From Prionace glauca (taxonomy: Eukaryota; Chordata; Chondrichthyes; Carcharhiniformes; Carcharhinidae): DNA of 64,000 nucleotides. Position numbers and translations under genes: made by a program. This document shows, one piece after another, positions 54,075 to 64,000 of this stretch. The first letter of the stretch is position 1. Every line of letters begins with the position of its first letter. The stretch covers positions 19,486,291-19,550,290 of the forward strand of contig CM075760.1 in NCBI GenBank assembly GCA_037974335.1, given 5' to 3'. Under the pieces are notes generated by a model, which was not told where the DNA came from, ran no database searches, and saw only the letters and a list, made by a program, of their open reading frames with translations.

Positions 54075-54600
54075 TGCTGCACTGTGAAACAGTGGGTTAG
54101 CGCTGCTGCCTCACCGCCAGGGACCCGGGTTCGATTCCCAGGGGCACGGTGACACAGTGGGTTAGACACTGCTGTCTCACAGCGCCAGGGACCCGGGTTC
54201 GATTCCCAGGGGCACGGTGACACAGTGGGTTAGCACTGCTGTCTCACAGCGCCAGGGACCCGGGTTCGATTCCCGGGGGTACGGTGACACAGTGGGTTAG
54301 CACTGCTGTCTCACAGCGCCAGGGACCCGGGTTCGATCCCCGGGGGCACGGTGACACAGTGGGTTAGCACTGCTGTCTCATAGTGCCAGGGACCTGGGTT
54401 ATGTTCCGGCCTGTTTGTGTGGAGTCTGCACATTCTCCCCATGTCTGCGTGGATTTCCTCTGGGTTTCCTCCCAAATTCTGAAAGATGTGCTGGTTTGGT
54501 ACATTATCCCGAACAGGTCCTGGACAGTGGATACTCAGGGAGTTTCACACTAACTTCATTGCAATGTTAAGGTAAGCCTTTCTTGTGACGAATAAATTAA
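54075..54600 (+). mobile_element. tRNA SINE with its head repeated five times
   Basis: Five 66-67-base head copies (ACAGTGGGTTAGCACTGCTG, TCTCACAGCGCCAGGGACC, GGGTTCGATTCCC) at 54085-54400 are followed by a normal SINE body (GTCTGCACATTCTCCCCATG, GTGGATTTCCTCTGGG) and an AATAAATTAAA-type 3' end. The monomer corresponds to that of the 32390-35168 array. Confidence 0.92.
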
Positions 54601-54674
54601 ACTTTAAAGATCAGTCAATGTTGAAGGGATTCCAGGATCTGAATGGTTCACACCTGTTGCTGTCTTTGTCACTT

Positions 54675-54745
54675 GTTTCTGTATTGAGTGGTTATCGCGT
54701 TTGCCTAACACGTGAATGGTCCTCCTTCAAAAGCAGGCAGAAGCA
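54675..54745 (+). pseudogene. tRNA-Val(AAC) pseudogene
   Basis: GTTTCTGTATTGAGTGGTTA, GCCTAACACG anticodon arm with AAC, then a wrecked T-arm (CCTTCAAAAGC in place of box B) and GGCAGAAGCA. The downstream flank (GAATCTCGATGTTGCA) matches flanks of the tRNA-Val cassette near 25 and 27 kb. Confidence 0.8.
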
Positions 54746-54859
54746 TTCATTTAGTGAGGGAAATCTGCATAATTTCAGTTTGTTACTGAACATAATCTGA
54801 ATCTCGATGTTGCAGCCATATACACCTTCTCAGTTTTCTAAATAAAAACCTTTTGTTGA

Positions 54860-55280
54860 TGTTTTGTTTGCACTTCAGCCCCACATTCCTGATCTACGTG
54901 CACCCAGTGTGTGTGGGGGAGGGGGGGTGGGGGGAGGACCTCCTCCTGGGCCAGACACAGAGCAGTTTCACAATGGTGCAGGGTTTCAGCCAATGAGGGA
55001 GACCCAGGCTCAGGCCCGCCCCTCATTCTCTCCAATTGGTTGGAGGACCAGATGCTCCTGTACAGTCCTCCAGCCCCACTTCCTCTTTCTATTAGTCCGG
55101 AGCTGCCATCAATCACATAGGCATTGTGACCTGTCAGTGACTGACCATGTGCCATCCACCCGGCCAGCCTGAGGCAGATAGAACAGTTTCTACAGCGCAG
55201 AGGATTGTGGACAATCTGGCTGCCATTAGAGATGGACAGTCTTTGTTTGAATCTGGGAAAGTGAGGATGAGATCCTGCCA
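54860..55280. other. Non-genic, GC-rich in part
   Basis: Contains CCAATTGGTTGGAGGACCAG, resembling the CCAAT blocks at 44300, but no clear promoter or exon. No gene. Confidence 0.35.
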
Positions 55281-55387
55281 CAGGGCATCACAGTGGATAG
55301 GATTACTGTCTCACAGCACCAGGGACCCGTGTTCAATTCCGGCCTTGGGTCATTATCTGTATCGAGTTTGCACATTCTCCCCGTGTC

Positions 55388-55979
55388 TGCAGCTGTATAG
55401 GGCATTGGTGAGGCCGCAGCTGGAGTATTGTGTGCAGTTTTGGGCGCCGCACCTGCGCAAGCATATTTTGGCCCTGGAGGGAGTGCAGAGGAGGTTTACT
55501 CGGCTGATACCGGAGTTGAGGGGATTGAGCTATGAGGAGAGGCTGAATAAACTAGGCTTGTACTCGTTAGAGTTTAGAAGAATGAGGGGAGATCTCATTG
55601 AGACGTATAAGATGATGAATGGGATGGATAGGATAGAGGTGGAGAGACTCTTCCCGCTCAAAAAAGACAGTAGGACTAGGGGGCACAGCCTCAAGATAAA
55701 GGGGGGGCGGTTTAGAACAGAGTTGAGGAGGAACTTCTTCACTCAAAGGGTGGTGAATCTCTGGAATTCTCTGCCCGTTGAAGTGGTGGAGGCTGCCTCG
55801 CTAAATATTTTTAAGAAACGGGTTGATGGGTTTTTGATAAGAGAAGGGATTAAGGGTTATGGGGAGAGGGCGGGAAGGTGGAGCTGAGTCACGACAGATC
55901 AGCCATGATCTTATTGAATGGCAGGGCAGGCTCGAAGGGCCAGATGGCCTACTCCTGCTCCTATTTCTTATGTTCTTAT
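55388..55979 (+). mobile_element. Young CR1-clade LINE 3' part inside a SINE
   Basis: Starts CAGCTGTATAGGGCATTGGT, ends TTATGTTCTTAT, with a continuous frame of about 165 codons. GTCTGC on both sides is the probable target-site duplication. Confidence 0.92.
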
Positions 55980-56027
55980 GTCTGCATGCATTTCCTCTGG
56001 ATGCTCTGGTTTCCTCCTACAGTAAAA

Positions 56028-56190
56028 AGTCTGACAACACCAGGTTTTAGTCCAACCTATTTATTTGATAATATACTCACAAGCCTTCGAGGGGACTGCC
56101 TCTTCGTCAGGTGAATGGAGAGTTCTGGCCTCAGACAGAGCATTTAAAGCACAGACAGTTTAGAGATTACTGATTAGAATGCGAATCCTC
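56028..56190. mobile_element. Single copy of the hairpin-arm repeat
   Basis: AAAAAGTCTGACAACACCAG to about 56190, flanked by TCCTCCTACAGT at both ends (12 bases). The same sequence forms both arms of the element at 29624-29868. Confidence 0.8.
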
Positions 56191-56261
56191 CTACAGTCCA
56201 TTGATGCACAGGTTAGGTTGATTGGCCATTCAAAATTGAGCCTAGTGTCAGGGGATTAGCA

Positions 56262-56338
56262 TTAGAGAGAGGTCATTCCTCTGCTCCGAGTGTGGGAAGG
56301 GATTCACTGAGTTAAGCAACCTAATGACATACCAATGC
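56262..56338 (+). pseudogene. One-finger zinc-finger scrap inside a SINE
   Basis: Encodes about one C2H2 finger of the local family ([18 protein letters not shown]). It replaces about 12 bases of SINE sequence after GGGGATTAGCA. Closest to a finger of gene D (F-T-E-L-C-N-L-M-T-H-Q). Confidence 0.75.
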
Positions 56339-56429
56339 ATGGGGTTGTGGGGATAAGGCCTGGTTGGTGCAGATTCGATGGGCAGAATGGCCTCCTGCAC
56401 TGTAGGAAATCTCATACGAGTTAGGAGCA

Positions 56430-57190
56430 GGCCACCCAGCTTTTTGAGGCTATTCCATTGTTCAATATGATCGTGGCTGATCTGATTCTAACCCTAACCC
56501 CACTTTCTTCCTCCCCTCCCCAACCTCCCTATAGAGTACAAAACCCAAGTTCCAGCTCCGACCATTCACACCGTGTGATGATAGTTCACGTCCATCCTGA
56601 CCTCTGTCAATATGTCAGTAACAAACCCACACACCATTGTTTGTTAGTTTCACATATCAAATATTTAATAGCGTCAGGGTAACACCTGGAAAGTGAGAAC
56701 AATAGCAGCTTACGTGGGTAAGTTTGGCGATCAGCAATTTGGGTTTGATGACCAATTGTTACAGCAGAGGGGGTGTCCATCCAGCCCTTTGTGAGCACAT
56801 GGTGGATCTGATGGACAAGATGGACATGAAGGGATATGAGAAAGAAACGAGGGGAAGATGTGGGGTTCAGGGGAAGCCGTTCAGTCCAATGGGCTAGTGG
56901 AAGGGAGGAAGCAGCAGAGGCAGCTGATCAGATTGTCTCAATCTTAGTGACAGAGAAACTCCATGAAATCCTCACACTTATTGTTGGAGGTGAGGACGGA
57001 GGAGACAGGGGAGGGGAGAGACCTCCTGACGACGTTGGAGTTAGTAAAAAGAATACAAGTTTATTTGATGCAAAGTTGATTTATTTGACTTTTAGCAAGA
57101 GGATCAGCCCCTACAGCGAGGGTGGGGTTTACTGACATCAGCAGAAACAGACCCCAATGAACATGATTCAATCCTGAACATGATTAACAG
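56430..57190. mobile_element. Repeat scraps
   Basis: A LINE 3' scrap near 56430-56480 (TCCATTGTTCAATATGATC, reverse) and an L2-like fragment at 56855-57020 (minus; GCAGCAGAGGCAGCTGATCA), matching 48350-48460 in reverse. No gene. Confidence 0.5.
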
Positions 57191-57194
57191 CAAA

Positions 57195-57594
57195 ATCTGA
57201 TCACTGTAGTTAATTGTGAACTCACTGGTATCTCAGCACATGGGATAAATAAGCAAATTCCTTCCAACATTCAGGGCAGGTGGAGGCTGTCCACACTGTG
57301 AAATTTCTGGGTATAGTGAGTTAAAATGATTTCCTGGGTGCATCTGCAGTGAGAGCCCCTGAACGGTATCTCATCAGTATGAACATGTAGAAGTTGCAGT
57401 TCCCAGGAACATTTATTGTATTTCCCACAGTCCCAACATTTAAAGGGTTTTCCCAATGTGAAATTACTGGTGATCGAAGGAGACAGGATGACTGAGAGGA
57501 TCTGTTTTCTCATGTAGAACAGGTGGACCTCCCCCTAGTGTGAACTCTCTGGTGTTTCAGCAGACTGGATAACTGAGTGAATCTCTTCCCACAG
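57195..57594 (-). pseudogene. Decayed trailing fingers of gene D
   Basis: Downstream of gene D's stop the minus strand still shows degenerate finger units: C-A-D-C-G-K-R-F-T-Q-L in another frame at about 57540-57605, F-K-C-W-D-C-G-K at about 57430, and weaker ones to 57195. They are what remains of a longer array. Confidence 0.7.
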
Positions 57595-59949
57595 TCAGCA
57601 CATGAAGGGTCTCTCCTCAGTGTGAACTCTCTGGTGTCTCAGCAAGTCATTTGACTGGGTGAATTCCCTCCCACACTGGGAGCAGGTGAATGGTTTCTCC
57701 CCGGTGTGAACTCGCTGGTGTCTTACCAGGTGCGATAACTGAGCGAATCCCTTCTCACACACAGTGCAGGCGAACGGCTTCTCCCCTGTGTGAACTCGCT
57801 GGTGTCTCTGTAGATGTGGTAACTGAGTGAATCTCTTCCCACACTCAGAGCACATGAATGGTCTCTCCTCAGTGTGAACTCGCTGGTGCCGCAGCAGGTT
57901 AGTGGAATTAATAAAACTCTTCCCACACTCGGAGCAGAGGAAGGGCCTCTCCCCGGTGTGAACCCGTTGGTGTGTCATCAGGTTGCATAACTCAGTGAAT
58001 CCCCTCCCACACTGGGAGCAGAGGAAGGGCCTCTCCCCGGTGTGAACCCGTTGGTGTCTCAGCAGGTTGGTTGACTGAGTAAATCCCTTCCCACACTCGG
58101 GACAAGTGAACCCCCTCTTCACACTGCGACCTTGCTGGTGTGTCAGCAGGTTGGATGACCGAGTGAATCCCTTTCCACGTTTGGGGAAAGTGAGGAGCTT
58201 TTCCCCAGAGTGTGTGCATTGGTGTTCAGTGAGGTCAGACGATCGTGTGAACGCAGCCCCACAGTGAGAGCAGCTGAATAGTCTCTCGTCAGTGTGACCG
58301 TGTTGATGGGACCCCGATTCCACAGAACTCTGAAAACAAGTCCCACCGTCTGGACATGTAAAAGGTCTTTCATCAGTCTCGCCTCGTTCGTCTGTCAGCA
58401 GGTTAGAGAACGGAATGAATCCCTTCCCAGACTCGGAGCGGGGAACCGGACCGTCCTCGGGGCGGGGAACCGGACCGTCCTCGGGGCGGGGAACCGGACC
58501 GTCCTCGGGGCGGGGAACCGGAGCGTCCTCGGGGCGGGGAACCGGACCGTCCTCGGGGCGGGGAACCGGACCGTCCTCGGGGCGGGGAACCGGACCGTCC
58601 TCGGGGCGGGGAACCGGACCGTCCTCGGGGCGGGGAACCGGACCGTCCTCGGGGCGGGGAACCGGAGCGTCCTCGGGGCGGGGAACCGGACCGTCCTCGG
58701 GGCGGGGAAATGAACCGTCCTCGGGGCGGGGAAATGGACCGTCCTCGGGGCGGGGGGCCGGACCGTCCTCGGGGCGGGGAACCGGACAGTCCTCGGGGCA
58801 GGGGGCCGGACCGTCCTCGGGGCGGGGAACCGGACCGTCCTCGGTGCGGGGAACCGGACCGTCCTCGGGGCGGGGAACCGGACCGTCCTCGGGGCGGGGA
58901 ACCGGACCGTCCTCGGGGCGGGGAACCGGACCGTCCTCGGGGCGGAGAACCGGACCGTCCTCGGGGCGGGGAACCGGACCGTCCTCGGGGCGGGGAACCG
59001 GACCGTCCTCGGGGCGGGGAACCGGACCGTCCTCGGGGCGGGGAACCGGACCGTCCTCGGGACGGGGAACCGGACCGTCCTCAGTCTGAACTCTCCGGTG
59101 TCCCTGCTGACTGGGTGAGACTGTGACTCCCTTCCCAGACTCGGTGCAGCTCAAAGTTCTTGCCTCAGTGTGAACTCGCTTGTGCCCCTCCCAGCTGGAT
59201 AAGGTAGTGAATCCCTTCCCACACTCAGAGCAGATAAATGGTCTCTCCTCAGTGTGAATTCTCTGGTGATCCAATAGGTGGGATGACCGAGTGAATCCCT
59301 TCCCACATTCAGAGCAGATCACTGGTCTCTCCCCAGTGTGAACCCGTTTGTGTCTGAGCAGGTCATTTGCCTGAGTGAATCCCTTCCCACACTCGGAGCA
59401 GGTGAATGGTCTCTCCCCAGTGTGAACTCACTGGTGTCTCTGCAGATGGGATAACTGAGTGAATTCCCTTCCACACACAGAGCAGGTGAACGGGGTGTCC
59501 CCAGTGTGAACTCGCTGGTGTCTCTGCAGGTTGGATGAATTTGTGAATCCGTTGCCACACGCAGGGCAGGTGAAAGGCCTCTCTCCAGTGTGAACACGCT
59601 GGTGTGTCTGTAAATTAGTCGAATTAATGAATCCCTTCCCACATTCAGAGCAGGTGAAGAGCCTCTCCCCAGTGTGAGTGTGTTGGTGTGTCAGCAGGCA
59701 GGATAACTGAGTGAATTCCTTTCCACACACAGAGCAGGTAAACGGCCTCTCCCCAGTGTGAACTCGTTGGTGTCTGAGAAGGGTGAATGATCGAGTAAAT
59801 CCTTTCCCACAAACACTGCAAATGAACAGCCTGCCTCCAGTGTGAGCTCGCTGATGTTTCAAAAGGCCAGATGATTGGCTGAATCTTTGTCCACACACAG
59901 AACACGTGTACCGTTTCTCCCCGCTGAGAACGGGACTGTTTCCTTCCAT
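57595..59949 (-). pseudogene. C2H2 zinc-finger gene D with internal TGA and 24-bp coding minisatellite
   Basis: ATG 59949-59947 (MEGNSPVLSGEKR). Six fingers run to H-L-Q-R-H-Q, where CAG-CGA has become CAG-TGA (59430-59428), a typical CpG change. The same frame then continues for over 600 codons: three more fingers and a degenerate one, about 27 copies of P-E-D-G-P-V-P-R, three degenerate units, and seven good fingers. Near 57600 a two-base loss turns the next C-x-x-C into TGC-TGA. The last exon starts at 60056 (acceptor TCACAG). Whether the TGA is fixed or allelic cannot be seen. Read to the first stop it gives a six-finger protein. Confidence 0.82.
58436..59081. repeat. 24-bp minisatellite, about 27 copies, within gene D
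   Basis: Unit GGACCGTCCTCGGGGCGGGG-AACC. On the minus strand it encodes P-E-D-G-P-V-P-R in the finger frame; plus-strand frames stay open too (G-R-G-T-G-P-S-S and R-G-G-E-P-D-R-P) only because 24 is a multiple of three. It starts at the position of a T-G-E-K-P-type linker. Confidence 0.95.
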
Positions 59950-60055
59950 GTTGGAAGTCCTGTGATATTCAGGTTATGACAAACTGGATGATTCTCAGAT
60001 TCTGATGTGATGTTTGATTCGAGATTCCTGATTGTCAATCCCCCTCCTCCTCAAT

Positions 60056-60249
60056 CCTGTGATTTTAAAAAAAGAAAAAAAGGGAGTGAGAGAGAGTTCA
60101 CACAAACACAAAAGCAACCTGTGAATGTGAGCTGAATGAATGTAGTAAATTTGTGGGGCCAGCAGGAGGAAAAAGTGATCATGAAAACTGCTCAATCTCC
60201 ACAAAAACCCAACTGGCTCAACCTGCAGAGACACAGGGATACCGGCACC
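60056..60249. other. Upstream intron of gene D shared with gene A
   Basis: 60070-60215 is paralogous to 36240-36365 (GGGAGTGAGA, AAGCAACCTGTGAATGTGAG, ACAAAAACCCAACTGGCTCA). The similarity stops at about 60215, where gene E's sequence begins. Confidence 0.55.
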
Positions 60250-60840
60250 ATGGACAAAAGATGGAGATGTGGGGACTGTGGGAAGGGATTCCATTGCCCA
60301 TCTGCCCTGGAAACTCATCAACGGGTTCACACTGGGGAGAGTCCTTTCACCTGTTCCACGTGTGGGCAGGGATTTAGCAAGTCATCCACACTGCAGTCAC
60401 ACCTGCGTGTTCACACTGGAGAGAGGCCATTCATCTGCTCAGAGTGTGGGAAAGGATTCACTCAGTCAACCAACTTGCTAACACACCATCGAGTTCACAC
60501 CCGGGAGAGACCATTTACTTGCTCTGAGTGTGGGAAGAGATTCACTCAGTCCTCCAACCTACTGATACACCAGCGAGTTCACACTGGAGAGAAGTCATTC
60601 ATCTGCTTTGAGTGTGGGAAGAGATTCACACAGTCAGCCAACCTGCTGATACACCAGCGAATTCACACTGGAGAGAGACCTTTCACCTGCTCTGCATGTG
60701 GGAAGGGATTCAGCAGGTTATCTATCCTACAGGAGCACCAGCGCATGCACACCAGGGAGACGCCATTCATCTGCTCTGTTTGTGGACAGAGATTTACTTG
60801 GTCCTCCCTCCTGCTGAGACACAGGCTAGTTCACAAGTGA
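60250..60840 (+). CDS. C2H2 zinc-finger gene E, 7 fingers, intact
   Basis: ATG 60250 in GGCACCATGGAC is the family start just before W-R-C-G-D-C; the frame is open further up to 60136 but that part is shared intron sequence. Seven complete C2H2 fingers with T-G-E-R-P-type linkers end H-R-L-V-H-K and TGA. It is the only finger gene here with neither a start defect nor a frame break. It is head-to-head with gene D, about 300 bases apart, inside D's upstream flank and inside a SINE scrap, with no own promoter-like block visible. Likely a nuclear DNA-binding protein if expressed. Confidence 0.82.
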   Translation: MDKRWRCGDCGKGFHCPSALETHQRVHTGESPFTCSTCGQGFSKSSTLQSHLRVHTGERPFICSECGKGFTQSTNLLTHHRVHTRERPFTCSECGKRFTQSSNLLIHQRVHTGEKSFICFECGKRFTQSANLLIHQRIHTGERPFTCSACGKGFSRLSILQEHQRMHTRETPFICSVCGQRFTWSSLLLRHRLVHK

Positions 60841-60959
60841 TTACGTGAGTTGGATTCTGCTGTTATTGTTGCTGTTAATCACATCCAGGACTGAAACGTG
60901 TCTATTCATATACAATGTTGATGGGAGGTGTGTGTCTGTCCCATTGTTTAGAGTGAATT

Positions 60960-61054
60960 GAAATTGTGAGTTGAACCATAGAATCCCATAGAACGGCCAG
61001 AAGAAGGCCGTTCGGCCCATCAAGGCTGCACCTACTCTGACCCCTATTTAAAGG
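60960..61054 (-). mobile_element. SINE scrap
   Basis: ATAGAATCCCATAGAACGGC and GAAGAAGGCCGTTCGGCCCA resemble the SINE 3' end in reverse. Lies between gene E and the next LINE. Confidence 0.55.
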
Positions 61055-61793
61055 GCGAAAAGCTGCAGCATGCTATGGTGCAGAGGGACCTGGGGGTCCT
61101 TGTGCATGAGTCGCAAAAACCCAGTCTGCAGGTGCAAATGGGATGCTGGCCTTTATAGCGAGGGGGACAGAATATAAAAGCAGGGAGGTCTTGCTGCAAC
61201 TGTATAGGGCACTGGTGAGGCCGCAGCTGGAGTACGGTGTGCAGTTTTGGTCGCCGCACTTGCGCAAGGATATTTTGGCCTTGGAGGGAGTGCAGAGGAG
61301 GTTCACTAGGCTGATACCGGAGATGAGGGGGTTGGACTATGAAGAGAGACTAAATAGACTGGGTCTGTATTTGCTGGAATTGAGAAGAATGAGGGGGGAT
61401 CTTATAGAGACGTATAAGATAATGAAGGGGATGGATAGGTAGAGGTAGAGGTAGAGAGATTCTTCCTGCTTAGAAAGGACAGCAGGACTAGAGGGCACAG
61501 CCTCAAGATAAGGGGGGACAGTTTAGATGAGAGTTGAGGAGGAACTTCTTCACTCAAAGGGTGGTGAATCTCTGGAATTCTCTGCCCGTTGAAGTGGTGG
61601 AGGCTACCTCGCTAAATATATTTAAGTCACGGGTAGATAGGTTTCTGATAGACAAGGGAATTAAGGGTTATGGGGAGAAAGTGGGAAAGTGGAACTGATC
61701 CACTTCAGATCAGCCATGATCTTATTGAATGGTGGGGCAGGTTCGAAGGGCTAGATGGCCTACTCCTGCTCCTATTTCTTATGTTCTTATGTA
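61055..61793 (+). mobile_element. CR1-clade LINE, 5'-truncated
   Basis: K-L-Q-H-A-M-V-Q-R-D start, F-T-R-L-I-P-E-M-R-G, and tail TTATGTTCTTATG. Somewhat older subfamily (ATCCACTTCAGATCAGCC end, shared with 9405 and 63795); frame broken near 61440. Confidence 0.9.
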
Positions 61794-62049
61794 ACACCCT
61801 TCAGGGAAGGGAGGTGGGTCTACACATGACTATTGGATACATGGGAGGAGAGGGAAAGAGGCAGGAAGTGAAGAATAGGGATTTTATTTACTCACAACTA
61901 ACCAGGACCTTAACAGAATCTTCCAATCCCTCAAACTCCACCCAAGGATCACAGGAGCTGATCTGTGAGAGAGAACAGAGTCAATGTTTCAGACTTTAGT
62001 TCCATCCCCACAGATGCTGTCTGACCTGTTGAGATTTTCCAGCATTTTG
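61794..62049. other. Continuation of gene A/D shared flank
   Basis: CCTTCAGGGAAGGGAGGTGG continues the SINE scrap cut at 60215. ACAGAATCTTCCAATCCCTC corresponds to 36510-36530. Confidence 0.5.
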
Positions 62050-62526
62050 TTTCATAATTACAAAGAACAGAGAACAACACAGCCTGGGAAACCGGCCCTT
62101 CGGCCCAATGAGCCTGTGCCACCATTTTAACATTGTGAGTGCCCTCTTCTCCCTACGACCTTTGTCTACGCCTATTGGACTCCACAATAAAGGAATTATA
62201 ACCAGATTGAGGGGAGACTAATTTAGGGACAATGTGTTACTGCCAATCAGCCTAAGTGCACGTTTTTTGGGGTGTGGGAGGAAACCTGAGCTCCCGGAGA
62301 TAACCCATCCAAGCACGGGGAGAATGTGCAAACTCCCACAGATACTGGCCCAAATCCATGTATCTGCACAACAAACAGTGATAGTCACTGAGCAGTCATG
62401 TTGCCCATCAGTTTAAGTGTACGCTAACGACATGAAGCACTAGGCAACTCTCGAAGCAACATCCAAGAGCAGCCCTCGCACGACCCATCGCGTGTATGCC
62501 CCTTGTTGGACAACAAGGCGGACCAG
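62050..62526. repeat. Segment duplicated from 36785-37265
   Basis: Same order and orientation as 36785-37265, including the non-repeat part CTAACGACATGAAGCAC. Several small differences, so an old duplication. Confidence 0.8.
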
Positions 62527-62959
62527 AGCATCTGTGGATTAAAAAAATTAGTCAATCGTGTTTCTAAAGTTGGTTCTGTGAGCAATGCCTCCAATAAAAT
62601 AATAGCAAAATAGAGCAGCTGTGGGATATCTGAAATAAACACAGAAAATGCTGGAAATACTCACAGGTCAGACAGTGGGTAAGATTCTCCGGCCTCCCAG
62701 CAGTGTGTTTCCCGCTGATGGGAAGTGATGTGATGTTTGCTAGCAGCAGGACTCTCTGATCAACTGCTCCCCATGGGAATTCACATTAACATCACCCCAC
62801 ACCAGCAGAAAACCCACGGGCGGAGGTGTGTGCTGCTGGCAGGAATGCAGAATCCTACCGGCATGAATGGCCAGAGAATTCTGGTCAGAGTCCATGGAGA
62901 GAGAAACGGAGGAAAGGTGGTAGAGGCAGGAAATCTCACAACAAGTAAAAAGTATGTAA
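62527..62959. other. Non-genic
   Basis: A scrap of the AAATGCTGGAAA repeat at 62645-62690; nothing else recognised. Confidence 0.35.
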
Positions 62960-63540
62960 TTGAGTCATAGAGGTTTACAGCATGGAAACAGGCCTTTCGA
63001 TCTAACTTCTCAATGCAGCCCCTTTTTTTAAACCACTAAATTAATCCCAATTGCCCACGTTTGGCCCATATCCCTCTATAGCCATCCTCTCCTATGTAAC
63101 TGTCTAAATGCTTTTTAATGGACAAAATTGTACCCCCCTCTACTACTGCCTCTGGCAGCTTGTTCCAGACACTCACCACCCTCTGTGTGAAAAAATTGCC
63201 TTTCTGGACACTTTTGTATTTTCCCTCTCACCTTAAAGCTATGCCCTCTAGTTTTAGACTCCCCTACCTTTGGGAAAAGATATTGACTATCTCGCTGATC
63301 TGTGCCCCTCATTATTTTATAGACCTCGATAAGATCACCCCTCAGCCTCCTACACTCCAGAGAAAAAAGTCACAGTCTATCCAGCCTCTCCTGATAACTC
63401 AATCCATCAAGTCCCGTTGGAATCCTAGTAAATCTTTTCTGCACTCTTTCTAGTTTAATACTATCCTTTCTATAATAGGATGAACAGAACTCCACAGTAC
63501 TCCAAGTGTGGTCTTGTACAACTTCAACAAGACATCCCAA
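62960..63540 (-). mobile_element. CR1-clade LINE 3' part
   Basis: Same family as the outer element at 45240-46800: GTCATAGAGGTTTACAGCAT at the 3' end, then post-RT sequence. Here it is uninterrupted. Confidence 0.82.
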
Positions 63541-63794
63541 CTCTTGGATTCAATGTAGATTTTGAAACACCACAGCACATGAGGCCATGGATCAAACTCT
63601 TTTAAGGCCAAACCAAATAAACAAAGTCAAATTACATTAGGACAAAGTAAAAGGGGCAGCTCCCCAAAAGGAAGGGGGAACGGCCCGAACAAAAACAAAA
63701 AGTACAAAAGAAACTTAAAACACATCAAATCAAAATGCAATTGTCGGGGTCTGTCATGCACCTCAGCCCCTGCGGTGTCCAGCGGGCGCAGAAG
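63541..63794. other. Non-genic
   Basis: Purine-rich; nothing recognised. Confidence 0.3.
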
Positions 63795-64000
63795 GCGGAA
63801 CTCACTCAAAAGGTGGTGAATCAAGGGAATTCTCTGCCCATTGAAGTGGTGGAGGCTACCTCACTAAATATATTTAAGTCACGGGTAGATAGGTTTCTGA
63901 CAGACAAGGGAATTCAGGGTTACGGGGAGAAAGAGGGAAAGTGGAACTGATCCACTTCAGATCAGCCACGATCTTATTGAATGGCGGGGCAGGCTCGAAG
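63795..64000 (+). mobile_element. CR1-clade LINE 3' end, cut by window edge
   Basis: GGAACTCACTCAAAAGGTGG, GGAATTCTCTGCCCATTGAA and GGCGGGGCAGGCTCGAAG at the edge. Same subfamily as 61055-61793. Confidence 0.85.

Larger units (their letters stand above)
55285..56420 (+). mobile_element. tRNA SINE carrying three insertions
   Basis: SINE pieces at 55285-55387, 55980-56027, 56190-56261 and 56339-56420 together form the usual order head, GTCTGC region, CTCCTACAGTCC region, 3' end. They are split by a LINE, by a repeat flanked by TCCTCCTACAGT on both sides, and by a zinc-finger scrap. Confidence 0.82.

Noticed and set aside
58294-59126. Plus-strand repeat proteins rich in G-P-S-S or E-P-D-R-P
   Set aside because: Shadows of the 24-bp repeat; the minus strand is in frame with zinc fingers.

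Overview
This looks like nuclear genomic DNA of a cartilaginous fish, probably an elasmobranch (shark, skate or ray). Three signs support that: antigen-receptor V segments with textbook 23-bp-spacer recombination signals; dense 5'-truncated CR1-clade LINEs ending in TTATGTTC-type tails; and tRNA-headed SINEs of the kind abundant in elasmobranchs. The species call is inference. The window holds germline gene segments, small multi-exon genes and many repeats, with no operons.

Region 1 (about 1-19.5 kb) is part of a T-cell-receptor alpha/delta-type V array. I find eight V segments plus one decayed fragment, on both strands. V1 is at 1174-1609(-), V2 at 2703-3311(+), V3 at 4191-4523(-), a relic at 5419-5610(+), V4 at 6672-7592(+), V5 at 12348-12772(-), V6 pseudogene at 15190-15959(+), V7 at 16765-17227(+) and V8 at 18968-19439(+). 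Most have a leader exon, a short intron, a V exon and a heptamer-23-nonamer RSS. V3, V4, V7 and V8 look usable. V1 has lost its first framework cysteine, V2 and V5 have damaged heptamers, and V6 is split by a SINE. V3 has its leader and V domain in one exon. No D, J or C segment is in the window.

Region 2 (about 20.9-27 kb) holds a loose tRNA gene cluster: Thr(TGT), a Lys-type body with anticodon CTG, Glu(CTC), Val(TAC), Glu(TTC), a decayed Asn(GTT) and Gly(GCC). Old LINEs and one Ty3/Gypsy-like relic are scattered among them.

Region 3 (about 28.6-35.2 kb) is a CpG-rich promoter-like island carrying a 33-bp minisatellite, a 100-bp-arm hairpin element, a 52-bp minisatellite, and a 2.8-kb array of about 41 copies of a 67-bp unit. 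That unit is the tRNA-like head of a SINE, with box A-like and box B motifs in nearly every copy.

Region 4 (about 35.4-62.5 kb) is a cluster of five C2H2 zinc-finger genes of one family: A 35403-35987(-), B 41066-42259(+), C 47393-48124(+), D 57595-59949(-) and E 60250-60840(+). CpG-rich promoter-like blocks with CRE, CCAAT, NRF1-like or GC-box motifs precede B and C. Several members are damaged: A and B have lost start codons, B, C and D are frameshifted near their last fingers, and D has an internal TGA and a 24-bp coding minisatellite. The rest is LINE and SINE debris, including an almost complete CR1 with an inverted 5' half and one SINE holding three separate insertions. All coordinates come from reading the sequence by eye; element edges may be off by some bases.
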